In this document: positions 46,096-54,729 of the stretch, in pieces
Position numbering within the stretch: the stretch's first letter is position 1
Layout: each line of letters starts with the position of its first letter
NCBI GenBank assembly: GCA_034505955.1
Contig: JAPDQK010000019.1
Span: forward strand, 1-64,000
Direction of reading: 5' to 3'
Source: Zhuqueibacter pondensis
GTDB taxonomy: Bacteria; Zhuqueibacterota; Zhuqueibacteria; Zhuqueibacterales; Zhuqueibacteraceae
Length of the DNA: 64,000 bases
Notes under the pieces: model-generated
The model's input: only the letters and a program-made list of their open reading frames with translations
Told to the model about the DNA's origin: nothing
Databases searched by the model: none
Translations under genes and position numbers: made by a program

Positions 46096-48027
46096 ATGAT
46101 GAAAAGACAACTCAACCAATATGGAAGCAAAAAGCTTCAATTTATTTTTCTTTCCCTTTGTTTGATCCCGCTTGTGTTCTTTTCACCATCAAATGCCCAG
46201 ACATTATCTGTGCAAGGAAAAGTTACGGCCTCCAGGTTTGCGGTGCAAAATGCCGCTGTGACCTTTATCGACAACGCTGACACTACAATAAAATTTTCGA
46301 CCTTGACCGATGCCACCGGCTTTTATCGGATCGGCCTGACAACCTCGGTAGAATTCAATATAAATGATCTTCCGGATAAATTTGCGTTGGGGCAGAGCTA
46401 TCCCAATCCGTTTTCTTCCTCAACAGTCATCCCATATCAGCTCAAAAGGAACTCCACTGTTCGAGTGACAATATATGACATACTCGGAAGAGAAGTCAGA
46501 AAATTTTTTGTTGGCAGCCAAGCGGCCGGTTCACATAACATGCTCTGGGATGGCCGAGATAACTTTGGCAAAAGAGTCGCCAGCGGCATTTACTTTTACA
46601 AGCTTCAGGCCGGAGATGAATCTCGGGTGGGAAAAATGATTTTTGATTCAGGCGGTGGAGGCTCGGCATCGCTTTCGCCAACGTTTTTTTCACCCCTACC
46701 GAAAGTGAATAAGGCTGAAGGGCAGCATATCCAAGGCGGGACTTATTCGGTTCGAATCGAAAATACAGGCAATATTTTCCCAATAATAATTTCTCAACAA
46801 GTTGATAACGTTCCGGTACGGAATGATACAACAATCAATTTCAGCGTAAATTCCATCGCGACTACTGTGGTCAATTTAGATAGTGTTCATCAGATTATCC
46901 GGGGCTTCGGAGCCGCCAACATACTCCAATGGCGGCCGGATATGACAGATTCTGAAATTGCGACCGCTTTCGGTACCGGAGAGGGACAGCTCGGCTTGAC
47001 GATTCTAAGACTGCGGATTCAACCTGATCGTAATCAATGGGGCATAAACGTACCAACTGCTAAAAAAGCTCATGACATGGGTGCACTTATTATTGCCTCG
47101 CCCTGGTCTCCTCCTGCATCTCTGAAGACCAATAACAACTTGGTTGACGGTGAACTTAGAGAAGATGCTTATGATGACTATGCCGCCCATTTGAATTCTT
47201 TCGCAGAGTTTATGGCGAATAACGGCGTACCTATTTATGCCATTTCCGTTCAAAATGAACCGGATGTTAATGTCACCTATGAATCATGCGACTGGAATCC
47301 GAATCAGATGTTAAAATTTATGAAGGAAAATGCCTCAGCCATTGGAACCAGAGTGATGGCGCCGGAGTCATTTCAGTTCCGGCGGGCAATGTCTGACCCG
47401 ATTCTTAATGATCCCGTTGCTTGCGCAAATTTAGCCATTGTTGCCGGGCATATCTACGGCGGCGGGTTGGCGCGCTATCCTTTGGCGGAAGAAAAAGGAA
47501 AAGAAGTTTGGATGACCGAGCATTTATCCGGTGAGACTAGTCAAGCCAACGATTGGTCGTGGTGCTTGCCCGTTGCCAAAGAAATCAACGATGTCATGCA
47601 AGCCGGCATGAGTGCTTATGTTTGGTGGTATATTGTCAGATTCTATGGGCCAATAAGCGATGGCGAGAGAAACTGCGGCACAAAAGGTGAAGCTACAAAA
47701 AAGGGTTACGTGATGTCGCAATACTCGCGTTTTGTTCGTCCGGGATATTACCGCGTCGACTCACAGAGTTGGCCGGCGACAGGCAATGTTTTTGTCACTG
47801 CATACAAAGACAGTTCATCATCTAAAGTTGTTCTTGTTGCTCTAAACACAGGTTCTACCCCTTTGAACGTGGCTTTTAGAATACAGCATGGTGCAGTAAA
47901 TAATTTTTCCACTTACACGACTTCCGTTAGCAAGAATGTTGTTCGAGGCGATGATGTCCGTGTAGTCGGCAATTGCTTCATGTATAATTTAGAGGCATCG
48001 AGCATAACGACATTTGTGTCGAACTGA
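46096..48027 (+). CDS. GH30 glucuronoxylanase-like enzyme with internal sorting-type module
   Basis: 643 residues; signal peptide to about 34. A short CarboxypepD_reg-like stretch (about 36-85) is followed by a full FlgD-Ig/sorting-type module (about 95-190, SYPNPFSSSTVIPYQL ... GIYFYKLQAG), then a GSGGG-rich linker and the GH30 barrel from about 255. Acid/base Glu388 is in VQNEPD and nucleophile Glu475 in WMTEHL; the C-terminal beta domain ends at the stop. The strand and loop pattern (WSPPASLKTNN, HIYGGG) suits subfamily 8 glucuronoxylanases. The sorting-type module is not at the C-terminus, so here it must act as a linker or binding domain, unless export uses another signal. Confidence 0.86.
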   Translation: MMKRQLNQYGSKKLQFIFLSLCLIPLVFFSPSNAQTLSVQGKVTASRFAVQNAAVTFIDNADTTIKFSTLTDATGFYRIGLTTSVEFNINDLPDKFALGQSYPNPFSSSTVIPYQLKRNSTVRVTIYDILGREVRKFFVGSQAAGSHNMLWDGRDNFGKRVASGIYFYKLQAGDESRVGKMIFDSGGGGSASLSPTFFSPLPKVNKAEGQHIQGGTYSVRIENTGNIFPIIISQQVDNVPVRNDTTINFSVNSIATTVVNLDSVHQIIRGFGAANILQWRPDMTDSEIATAFGTGEGQLGLTILRLRIQPDRNQWGINVPTAKKAHDMGALIIASPWSPPASLKTNNNLVDGELREDAYDDYAAHLNSFAEFMANNGVPIYAISVQNEPDVNVTYESCDWNPNQMLKFMKENASAIGTRVMAPESFQFRRAMSDPILNDPVACANLAIVAGHIYGGGLARYPLAEEKGKEVWMTEHLSGETSQANDWSWCLPVAKEINDVMQAGMSAYVWWYIVRFYGPISDGERNCGTKGEATKKGYVMSQYSRFVRPGYYRVDSQSWPATGNVFVTAYKDSSSSKVVLVALNTGSTPLNVAFRIQHGAVNNFSTYTTSVSKNVVRGDDVRVVGNCFMYNLEASSITTFVSN

Positions 48028-48106
48028 AATGAGTGAAGTCCGACTTGCGCCGGGAGTCGAGCGCAAGCCGGACTTCGCCCCACGTCCCACGAGAAAGAGA
48101 GAATAT

Positions 48107-49942
48107 ATGCGATTTTACATCGGCTGTTTTCTTTTCTGTTTATTTTCAACCGTTGCGGCGCAACCATCCGGAGGTCCCTACGGCCCGATCCGGCAAACGT
48201 ACAAGCTGCCGACAGGAGCAGGAAAAATCTATTACGTCGCGCCTGACGGACAAGCTGAACAATCCGGCGAATCACTGAGCAAGCCAACAACCATCGAAGC
48301 TGCCATCGCGCGCGTGCGCACCGGTGATGCAATCATCATGCGCGGCGGCACCTATCGCACCGGCAATTTGATATTGAACCAGGGAATTACGATACAACCC
48401 TATGCCGATGAGCAACCGGTGCTAAAAGGAACTGAAGTCGCCACAAAGTGGGAGAATCTCGGAAACGGATTATGGACCACCAAATGGTCTCGTCTATTTC
48501 CCTCCAAACCCGCGGACTGGTGGCGGCGACACCGCGAAGGGAAGAAAACACCGTTGCATCGTTTCAATAACGACATGGTGTTCGTGGACGGCAGGTTCCT
48601 CCAGTCTGCCGGCTGGGAAGGCGAAGTGAATGAGAATTCTTTTTATATCGACTACGAAACGGGGCTGGTTTACATTGGCGTCGATCCGGCAGATCGATTG
48701 GTGGAAATCACCGCTTTTGATGTGGCGCTTCTCAGAACGACAAAGGAAGTTCATGGCAAAACTTCCGACCGTAAAGGCTACACCATTCGCGGCATCACTT
48801 TCACGCAATATGCCTATCGTGCCCTTGAAATTGAAGGAACGGAACCCGAGGGCATATCCGAGGAGTCCAAGCACGGCAAGGAAGTCGTAGGCACGACGTT
48901 GGAGCATTGTACCATTTCTTACTGCTCGCGGGTCGCCGGCTATCTCCGCGGCGATCGCATGACGATCCGGCATTGCAAGGTGAGCGACACCAGCACCGAA
49001 GGCATTTACATCATTGCCTCCAACGACGTGCTGTTGGAAAAGAATATTTTCATGCGCAACAACATCGAGAACATCACCGGATACTATCCGGCGGCCGTGA
49101 AGATTTTCAACCAAAGTTATCGGGTGACGTGCAACGACAATCTGGTGATCGACCAGCCCAATTCCAACGGCATCTGGTACGACGTCGGCAATGTCGATGG
49201 CGTGTTCACGAACAACTGGATTGAAGGCGTTGGCCGCATCGGCAAAACCATCAACACGGATCAACTTTGGCCGAGCGACAACGGCTTCTTTTTTGAAATC
49301 TCCAAAGGCGCCATCTGCGCGGGAAATGTTTTTGTTAATTGCGATCACGGCCTCATGGTGCTCAATGCCTCGAATGTGCAAATTTACCAAAACACCTTTA
49401 TCAACAGCATGGCGTGCATCGGCCGCAATGCGCGCAGCGCGGCAGGTGATCACTTTGGCTGGCATCCCAGCACCGGACCGGATGTGGACCAGCGCGAGGG
49501 CCAGGTGTTCGTCAATAATCTGCTCGTGGGCGATGAAAATTTCAACCGACCTCTGCTCTTCGTTTGGCAGCCGGCATCCTTGTGTGAACGGTTGAATAAA
49601 CCACAACTGAAGCAACTCGACTATAATGTTTACGTGCGCGGCGCAGACAAAACCTCTTATCCCTTGATTCTGTGGAGCCCGGCTGCAAACGAAAACTGTC
49701 AAGTGGGATTTGAGTCATTCGAGAATCTGCGAAGGCTCTATCCGGAATTCGCGGCCAACTGCCGCTATTATGCCAATTATGATGGTCCGTTATTCAAAGG
49801 AATGGAGTTGGGCAATTACCAATTATCACCGGACTTCCCAGGAGCGAAAGCAGGAATGCAGCTGCCGGCAGGGATCAGCAAACTACTTGGCCCCTCGCAG
49901 AAAGTTGGCCGATACGTTGGAGCGTATCCACCGATGCCATGA
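48107..49942 (+). CDS. GH120-like beta-helix glycosidase, candidate beta-xylosidase
   Basis: 611 residues, signal peptide to about 20. The order of features resembles GH120 beta-xylosidases: YYVAPDGQAEQSG start, a parallel beta-helix, an inserted beta-sandwich segment (about 105-215), and the catalytic turns. IWYDVGNVDG carries Asp359 and FFFEISKG carries Glu397, matching the LWLDWEAQG and VFVEVSHG motifs I recall for the characterised Thermoanaerobacterium enzyme; the loop between them is about 15 residues longer here. The start at 48107 has GAGAAAGAGAGAA upstream; the open frame extends 93 bases further without a plausible start. No sorting module. A related non-GH120 beta-helix enzyme is the alternative. 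Confidence 0.62.
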   Translation: MRFYIGCFLFCLFSTVAAQPSGGPYGPIRQTYKLPTGAGKIYYVAPDGQAEQSGESLSKPTTIEAAIARVRTGDAIIMRGGTYRTGNLILNQGITIQPYADEQPVLKGTEVATKWENLGNGLWTTKWSRLFPSKPADWWRRHREGKKTPLHRFNNDMVFVDGRFLQSAGWEGEVNENSFYIDYETGLVYIGVDPADRLVEITAFDVALLRTTKEVHGKTSDRKGYTIRGITFTQYAYRALEIEGTEPEGISEESKHGKEVVGTTLEHCTISYCSRVAGYLRGDRMTIRHCKVSDTSTEGIYIIASNDVLLEKNIFMRNNIENITGYYPAAVKIFNQSYRVTCNDNLVIDQPNSNGIWYDVGNVDGVFTNNWIEGVGRIGKTINTDQLWPSDNGFFFEISKGAICAGNVFVNCDHGLMVLNASNVQIYQNTFINSMACIGRNARSAAGDHFGWHPSTGPDVDQREGQVFVNNLLVGDENFNRPLLFVWQPASLCERLNKPQLKQLDYNVYVRGADKTSYPLILWSPAANENCQVGFESFENLRRLYPEFAANCRYYANYDGPLFKGMELGNYQLSPDFPGAKAGMQLPAGISKLLGPSQKVGRYVGAYPPMP

Positions 49943-50387
49943 TCTTTCCTCAACCATTGTTATGAGGGATAAAGTTGACCCCGATAATTTACAAAACTGC
50001 AATTGACGCAGATTTGATCGCTATATGGAGCCACCCATTGGGTGGGGCAAAAAATTTTTTTTGGCACGGCTGGCTTTGTTTTTAACTCCGCTAGGGGTAG
50101 TACGCCCTCACTCTTGTTGAATGGACAACCGGCGTGAAAAATTCAGGTACTAAAAAGCATGGCATGGTCAAGCCGTAACCAATTTTGGGGGACGAAGATA
50201 AATCTGATACCCGCAGTTTTTGATCAGCGCTGATCTGCGAAAATCCTCGGACGCAGTCTGTGTCCTAAAACCTTCGCGGCCATGATGGCTCTTTAAGAGT
50301 AATACGATAAGGAAGTGTTGTCGCATCCGCCAGTGAACCTGTCCTGCTTCTTTCACCCCGGTCGAATTATTGCGTTATGATTTTTGC
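49943..50387. other. Spacer between convergent genes
   Basis: No gene is seen. It contains a possible terminator hairpin (50030-50062) and, at 50085-50100, a degenerate copy (AACTCCGCTAGGGGT) of the repeat family found at 63711-63896. Confidence 0.5.
50030..50062. terminator. Possible terminator between convergent units
   Basis: GCCACCC-ATT-GGGTGGGGC forms a stem with one extra G, followed by a run of A and then eight T. Located between the plus-strand GH120-like gene and the minus-strand symporter gene, it could stop either transcript, but the poly-A gap before the T-run makes it imperfect. Confidence 0.35.
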
Positions 50388-51788
50388 TTAATTCTTGCCC
50401 TCCTTTCTTCTTGCGATCAAATCTTTTTCAATCTGGGCCATCATTTTGTTGTTCAGCGGATAGAATACCATCAAGGCAACAGCAATGAAGCCGGCGATGG
50501 CAGGGAAAATGCTCATCAGCAATTTGATACCTTGGATCGCTGTAGGGGACTGGGCGACATTTGCCACGAATCCGAAAGAATCCAGTATCCAGGCCTGAAT
50601 GGTGCCGGCAAGGGCGATGCCGAGTTTCAGAGCAAACAGGGAGGCAGCCATGATTAGCGCTGTGGCGCGGCGGCCGGTTTTCCATTCGGAATAATCGGCT
50701 GTGTCCGTATAGATCGCCCATTGAAGTACCGAGACCGGGCCTACACCAAACGATGAAATTATTTGAAGCACGAACATCAAAATGAGATCCTGGGGTTTCA
50801 GGACATAAAAAAGCGCAGTGACCACGGCGGCAATACCCAAAAAGCCATAATAACATCTGGATTTGCCGAATTTCTTGCTGAAAATGTTGGTCACCACTGC
50901 GCCAAGGATGGTCATTGCCGTACCCACAAGCAGGAATGTCGAAGTGAGGGATTGGTACGAAAAGCTAAACGTTCTCCCCAGCAGCGACAGTTGCTGATCC
51001 TGCACGAAGTACTTGAAATAATACATGATGCTTCCCCCCTTGATCACGTTGAATAGCAGTTGGAAAACTGTTGCCGAACCGATCAAGATCCAGGGCATAT
51101 TTTTAAACAGATCGGCCAAATCCTGTTTCAACGGATTTTTTTGTTCCTTGACAGGTTGCACGCGTTCCTTGGTCGAGGAGAACGTCACCAGCCAGAGGAT
51201 AACCGCCAATGCTGACATCACCGCCATTGCCCATTGCCATCCCGCAGTCTCATTGCCTTTTCCGAATAAAGTGACCAACCTCAGGACGGCAAATTGGACG
51301 ATAAATTGCCCAACAAAAGCAGCTACGAATCGGAAAGAGGAAACGACCGTGCGTTCTTGTGAATTGGGTGTGATGACGCCCATGAGGGCGGAATAGGGCA
51401 CATTGATGACCGTATAGATCATCATCATCAGGTTGTAGGTAACGAAGGCATAGATCACCTTGCCCTGCGTGCTGAAATTGGGTGTGATGAACATGATAAA
51501 GCCCAAAATGCCGAAAGGCAAAGCAAAGTAGAGTAGATACGGGCGAAATTTTCCAAATTTCGTGTTGGTTCGGTCCGCAATCATGCCCATCAACGGATCG
51601 TTCACTGCATCCCAAATTCGGCCGATTAAGAATATCGTTGCCACAGACGCGGCGGGAATGCCGAACACGTCGGTATAAAAATAAAGCAGAAAGAAGATGA
51701 AGGTTTGAAAAAACAGATTCGAGGCTGTGTCCCCCAGGCTGTAGCCGATTTTTTCTTTGAATTTGAGTTTCCCTGTAATCTCTTCCAT
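50388..51788 (-). CDS. GPH-family sugar symporter (MFS)
   Basis: 466 residues with twelve predicted membrane segments. The glycoside-pentoside-hexuronide signature is clear: KIGYSLGDTASNLFFQT at the N-terminus, IGRIWDAVNDPLMGMIADRT after helix 2, and the YxxLMGVITPNSQERT stretch. Such carriers (MelB/XynP-like) bring oligosaccharides or pentosides across the inner membrane with sodium or protons. It is the last gene of the minus-strand operon encoding cytoplasmic xylo-oligosaccharide hydrolases, so import of xylo-oligomers is the natural role. AGGGAGC lies before the ATG; 182 bases without a gene separate it from the GH116 gene. Confidence 0.9.
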   Translation of the reverse strand: MEEITGKLKFKEKIGYSLGDTASNLFFQTFIFFLLYFYTDVFGIPAASVATIFLIGRIWDAVNDPLMGMIADRTNTKFGKFRPYLLYFALPFGILGFIMFITPNFSTQGKVIYAFVTYNLMMMIYTVINVPYSALMGVITPNSQERTVVSSFRFVAAFVGQFIVQFAVLRLVTLFGKGNETAGWQWAMAVMSALAVILWLVTFSSTKERVQPVKEQKNPLKQDLADLFKNMPWILIGSATVFQLLFNVIKGGSIMYYFKYFVQDQQLSLLGRTFSFSYQSLTSTFLLVGTAMTILGAVVTNIFSKKFGKSRCYYGFLGIAAVVTALFYVLKPQDLILMFVLQIISSFGVGPVSVLQWAIYTDTADYSEWKTGRRATALIMAASLFALKLGIALAGTIQAWILDSFGFVANVAQSPTAIQGIKLLMSIFPAIAGFIAVALMVFYPLNNKMMAQIEKDLIARRKEGKN

Positions 51789-51970
51789 GTTGCTCCCTGA
51801 ATGTGTTAAGGTTCGTTGCTTCGGTTAAAACCCCATTTTCATTTCGACGCTCTCTTACTGTATTGATGTCGATAGCAGCCAGATATTTCTGCGTCCACAC
51901 CGATACGATTGTCTTTTGCCAGTTATTTTCCAAAAACCTTTTGCTTCTTTAACAGATTTTGCTCCACAGC

Positions 51971-54532
51971 CTACTTCATTAACTTGGTTACAAAAGACTT
52001 CAATTGTTGAGAGTCTATTCTTTTGGTGCCCGTTCGCTCTTGAAGCTCTTTAACATATTGTATCACGAGTTGTGTCAATATGGCGCCTGGCCGGGGATAA
52101 GCGGCGACAATATAATGGGGCCCTTCGGTCAGTTCTCCGTGTTCTTTTTCCAATTCAGCCCGGAGGTTGTCCGGGGATATCAATGAATTTCCATGCTGGA
52201 AGATAACCTTGTCCATTGCCTTGTATACTTCTTTACTTTCTTCAGTCAAACCATAGTAATCGAGAAGCTGGGCAAAAACATAATTGGAGGTGGTATAGAC
52301 ATCTTGTCCCTGTTCCGATTCCACCGCACCCCCGTCTTCTGTTCGGCACATGGCCCAGCCCATGAGCGTGCGGTTATTTTCATAAATGGTCTTGAGGATT
52401 TTTTTAGCTCTTTCATCGGAGATAAAGGACTCTTCTCCCATCGCAATCAATGCCCAAATGGCATCCAGTTGATTTGTCCAGACATCCGTATTGGTCGCTC
52501 CGGTTTTGGGATCATAACAGGTGACATAATACTGCAATCTTTGGCCTTTGCTGTTTTTTCCATCTCTCCATAGTTTTTCAAAGATGGGTGAGACTTTTTC
52601 GAAATGCTCCTCATATTGTTTTTTGGCGGGTTCATCGTTCATCATCTCGGCCATTCGGATCATGGCATGGCAACCCGCCATAAAAATGGTGGCATCATAA
52701 GCATCCACGCCAAACAGAGTCAAATTATCAAACGTGTTTTTCACTTCACCAGGATTACCCTCGGGTATGCCATCCCCGTCTATATCGAGCGTTTTTAAAT
52801 GTTCAAATCCGAATTTCAATGTTTCCCAATTCCTTTTGAGCAAGTCAGTATCACCGGTGAATTTGACGTTGCGCAATACCCTCGTTGCCAGCTTGGGGAA
52901 AAGATCCACCCAATAGTTGTTATTGTACCAGGCGTAATCACTGACATTCCGCAGGGCATGGCCTTTCGGCAAAGCGCCCAAATCATGCGCCACGCTGCCC
53001 TTGACCTTGACCGCATCTCTGATCTGGGTCAGTGACACGCCTTCGTATTCCTCCGGATAATCCTGAAAATGCTTTCTGGCTTCAACAAAAGAGGCGTGGT
53101 GATGATAGAACCGCTCTGTGAGATCTTCCGCCAGAATCGAGTCAATGAACCGCTGGCAAATTTCCAGTTCGATTGGGGGAAAGAGGAACAACAACACCAT
53201 GGAATACCAATCCACATCCGAGGGATTGATATAGGCATAATCAAAACATTCCAGGAATCGGGCGACGTCATTGCCATTTTCATCTTCAATCCAGACTGCG
53301 GCATTGGACAGCGGAAAACTGAATTCATTTAAAATCAACCTGAGCAGACGCAAGGCGCCAACCTGATCATCCTTGTAGGAGGGATTTTGCCGTATCAGAT
53401 CAAATATCCGGTTCTGGATGGTGAGTGTCCGATTCAACCAGTTGGGATAATTATCCAGGGCGATTTTCACCATATCCACGGCCCTGGCGTTTTTGTCCTT
53501 GAAACTTTTGACGTATTTACGTTCAAATGTTTTTCCATCGATAAACCGCTGTTGCGGAAAATCCAGAACGATGGCGAATGGTATTTTTATGGTGGCTTTT
53601 GGCGCCAGGGTAAAAGTAAGACTGATGGCAGCTCCGTAATCCTGCTTCAATATGGGTGCTCGCTTTTCGTAAAAGCTGCCATCCTCGTTCAGTAATAAAT
53701 CCTGTTTGAGTCGATTCAGGCAAAAATAGGGCTGTGTATCGACGGCTACGCCTTCCATCTCCGGCACCGCGATGGCCATCCTGTCCTCGCTTTCTTTGCT
53801 CCCCATGACTATTCCTCTGATCGCATCCGAGCGGAAATCCTGGTGCACATGACCTTTTATTGGTGTCGAGCAGATATAAACCGTGTCCTGATCGGTTGGC
53901 TTCAATTCCTTTTCCTGAAGATTAACCAAGGAGGGACGGGGAATGACCAAGGTTATTTTCTGAGTTTTATTTGTGGTATTCTTCACCTCGTACTCCTCAA
54001 CCCCGATGGGCATTAGTGCCTGGTTATTCCCGGATAAAAAAGGAGAAATCAATCTTCTTGTTATGTTGACCTTACCCAGTTGATATGCCATTTCCAATAA
54101 CGGCGTTGCAATAGAAATGGAGACCTGCTGTTCCGTTACTGCCGGATGATAATAATTTTTCAAGGCCGGCACATCATCCGGACCTTCCACCGCCTCGGGA
54201 TTTCTGGCCGTTAGCATAAAATATTCGTCTCGCGCATCCTCCTCGTCCTGGTCAGCCAGGATGCGGATAAAAGGTGCGGAGCCAAGCTGAATCGCATTTT
54301 GATTCAATAAGATCAGTCGGCCGGCGTCATTCAGTCGATTGTATAATCCCTCGGGAGATATGCCTATCGAACAGGTTGGCGCGCCCTGCAGGGCAATGGT
54401 CTGGGGAAACAGCAGGGTTTTGGACATGCCTTGAAAATGAACCAGCATTCTATTCTTGACATAAATCTCAGAGATTTGGGGTCCAGAAATCGTGAAAACG
54501 TCACTTATTCTCAAACCAGAAGAATTTGGCAT
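51971..54532 (-). CDS. GH116 beta-glycosidase, cytoplasmic
   Basis: 853 residues without signal peptide. An N-terminal beta-sandwich is followed by an (alpha/alpha)6 barrel with GH116 hallmarks: FLECFDYAY with probable nucleophile Glu428, SMVLLFLFPPIELE, IDGDGIPEGNPGE, and NTFDNLTLFGVDAYDATIF with probable acid/base Asp602. Characterised members hydrolyse beta-glucosides or beta-xylosides and include the human glucosylceramidase GBA2. In this operon a beta-xylosidase role on imported oligomers is likely but inferred. GGAGAGGTG precedes the ATG. Confidence 0.85.
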   Translation of the reverse strand: MPNSSGLRISDVFTISGPQISEIYVKNRMLVHFQGMSKTLLFPQTIALQGAPTCSIGISPEGLYNRLNDAGRLILLNQNAIQLGSAPFIRILADQDEEDARDEYFMLTARNPEAVEGPDDVPALKNYYHPAVTEQQVSISIATPLLEMAYQLGKVNITRRLISPFLSGNNQALMPIGVEEYEVKNTTNKTQKITLVIPRPSLVNLQEKELKPTDQDTVYICSTPIKGHVHQDFRSDAIRGIVMGSKESEDRMAIAVPEMEGVAVDTQPYFCLNRLKQDLLLNEDGSFYEKRAPILKQDYGAAISLTFTLAPKATIKIPFAIVLDFPQQRFIDGKTFERKYVKSFKDKNARAVDMVKIALDNYPNWLNRTLTIQNRIFDLIRQNPSYKDDQVGALRLLRLILNEFSFPLSNAAVWIEDENGNDVARFLECFDYAYINPSDVDWYSMVLLFLFPPIELEICQRFIDSILAEDLTERFYHHHASFVEARKHFQDYPEEYEGVSLTQIRDAVKVKGSVAHDLGALPKGHALRNVSDYAWYNNNYWVDLFPKLATRVLRNVKFTGDTDLLKRNWETLKFGFEHLKTLDIDGDGIPEGNPGEVKNTFDNLTLFGVDAYDATIFMAGCHAMIRMAEMMNDEPAKKQYEEHFEKVSPIFEKLWRDGKNSKGQRLQYYVTCYDPKTGATNTDVWTNQLDAIWALIAMGEESFISDERAKKILKTIYENNRTLMGWAMCRTEDGGAVESEQGQDVYTTSNYVFAQLLDYYGLTEESKEVYKAMDKVIFQHGNSLISPDNLRAELEKEHGELTEGPHYIVAAYPRPGAILTQLVIQYVKELQERTGTKRIDSQQLKSFVTKLMK

Positions 54533-54620
54533 ATCACACCTCTCCTCAACGATTTCAAGGGTTGGCCAGCATCAGGAACCAACCTTCATTCCATGCAAAA
54601 GTTTTGATTAATGATTTTTA

Positions 54621-54648
54621 TTAACACCGCGAATAATCGCGGTGTTAA
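54621..54648. repeat. Perfect 12-bp-stem hairpin
   Basis: TTAACACCGCGA and TCGCGGTGTTAA pair completely around the loop ATAA, between the GH3 and GH116 genes of the minus-strand operon. Neither strand has a T-run after it. A second small hairpin (AGCCGTT-T-AACGGCT) lies at 54670-54684. It may be an mRNA-stabilising intercistronic element or a REP unit. Confidence 0.6.
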
Positions 54649-54729
54649 TGAAATCACTTCGGCCATTTGAGCCGTTTAACGGCTTTTCTGAGTAAAATGG
54701 ATAACCGAACGCTCGCCATTTCGACATTA

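Noticed and set aside
48014..48106. Upstream extension of the GH120-like protein overlapping the GH30 stop
   Set aside because: The extension is polar and would bury the signal peptide; the ATG at 48107 with a purine-rich leader is better.
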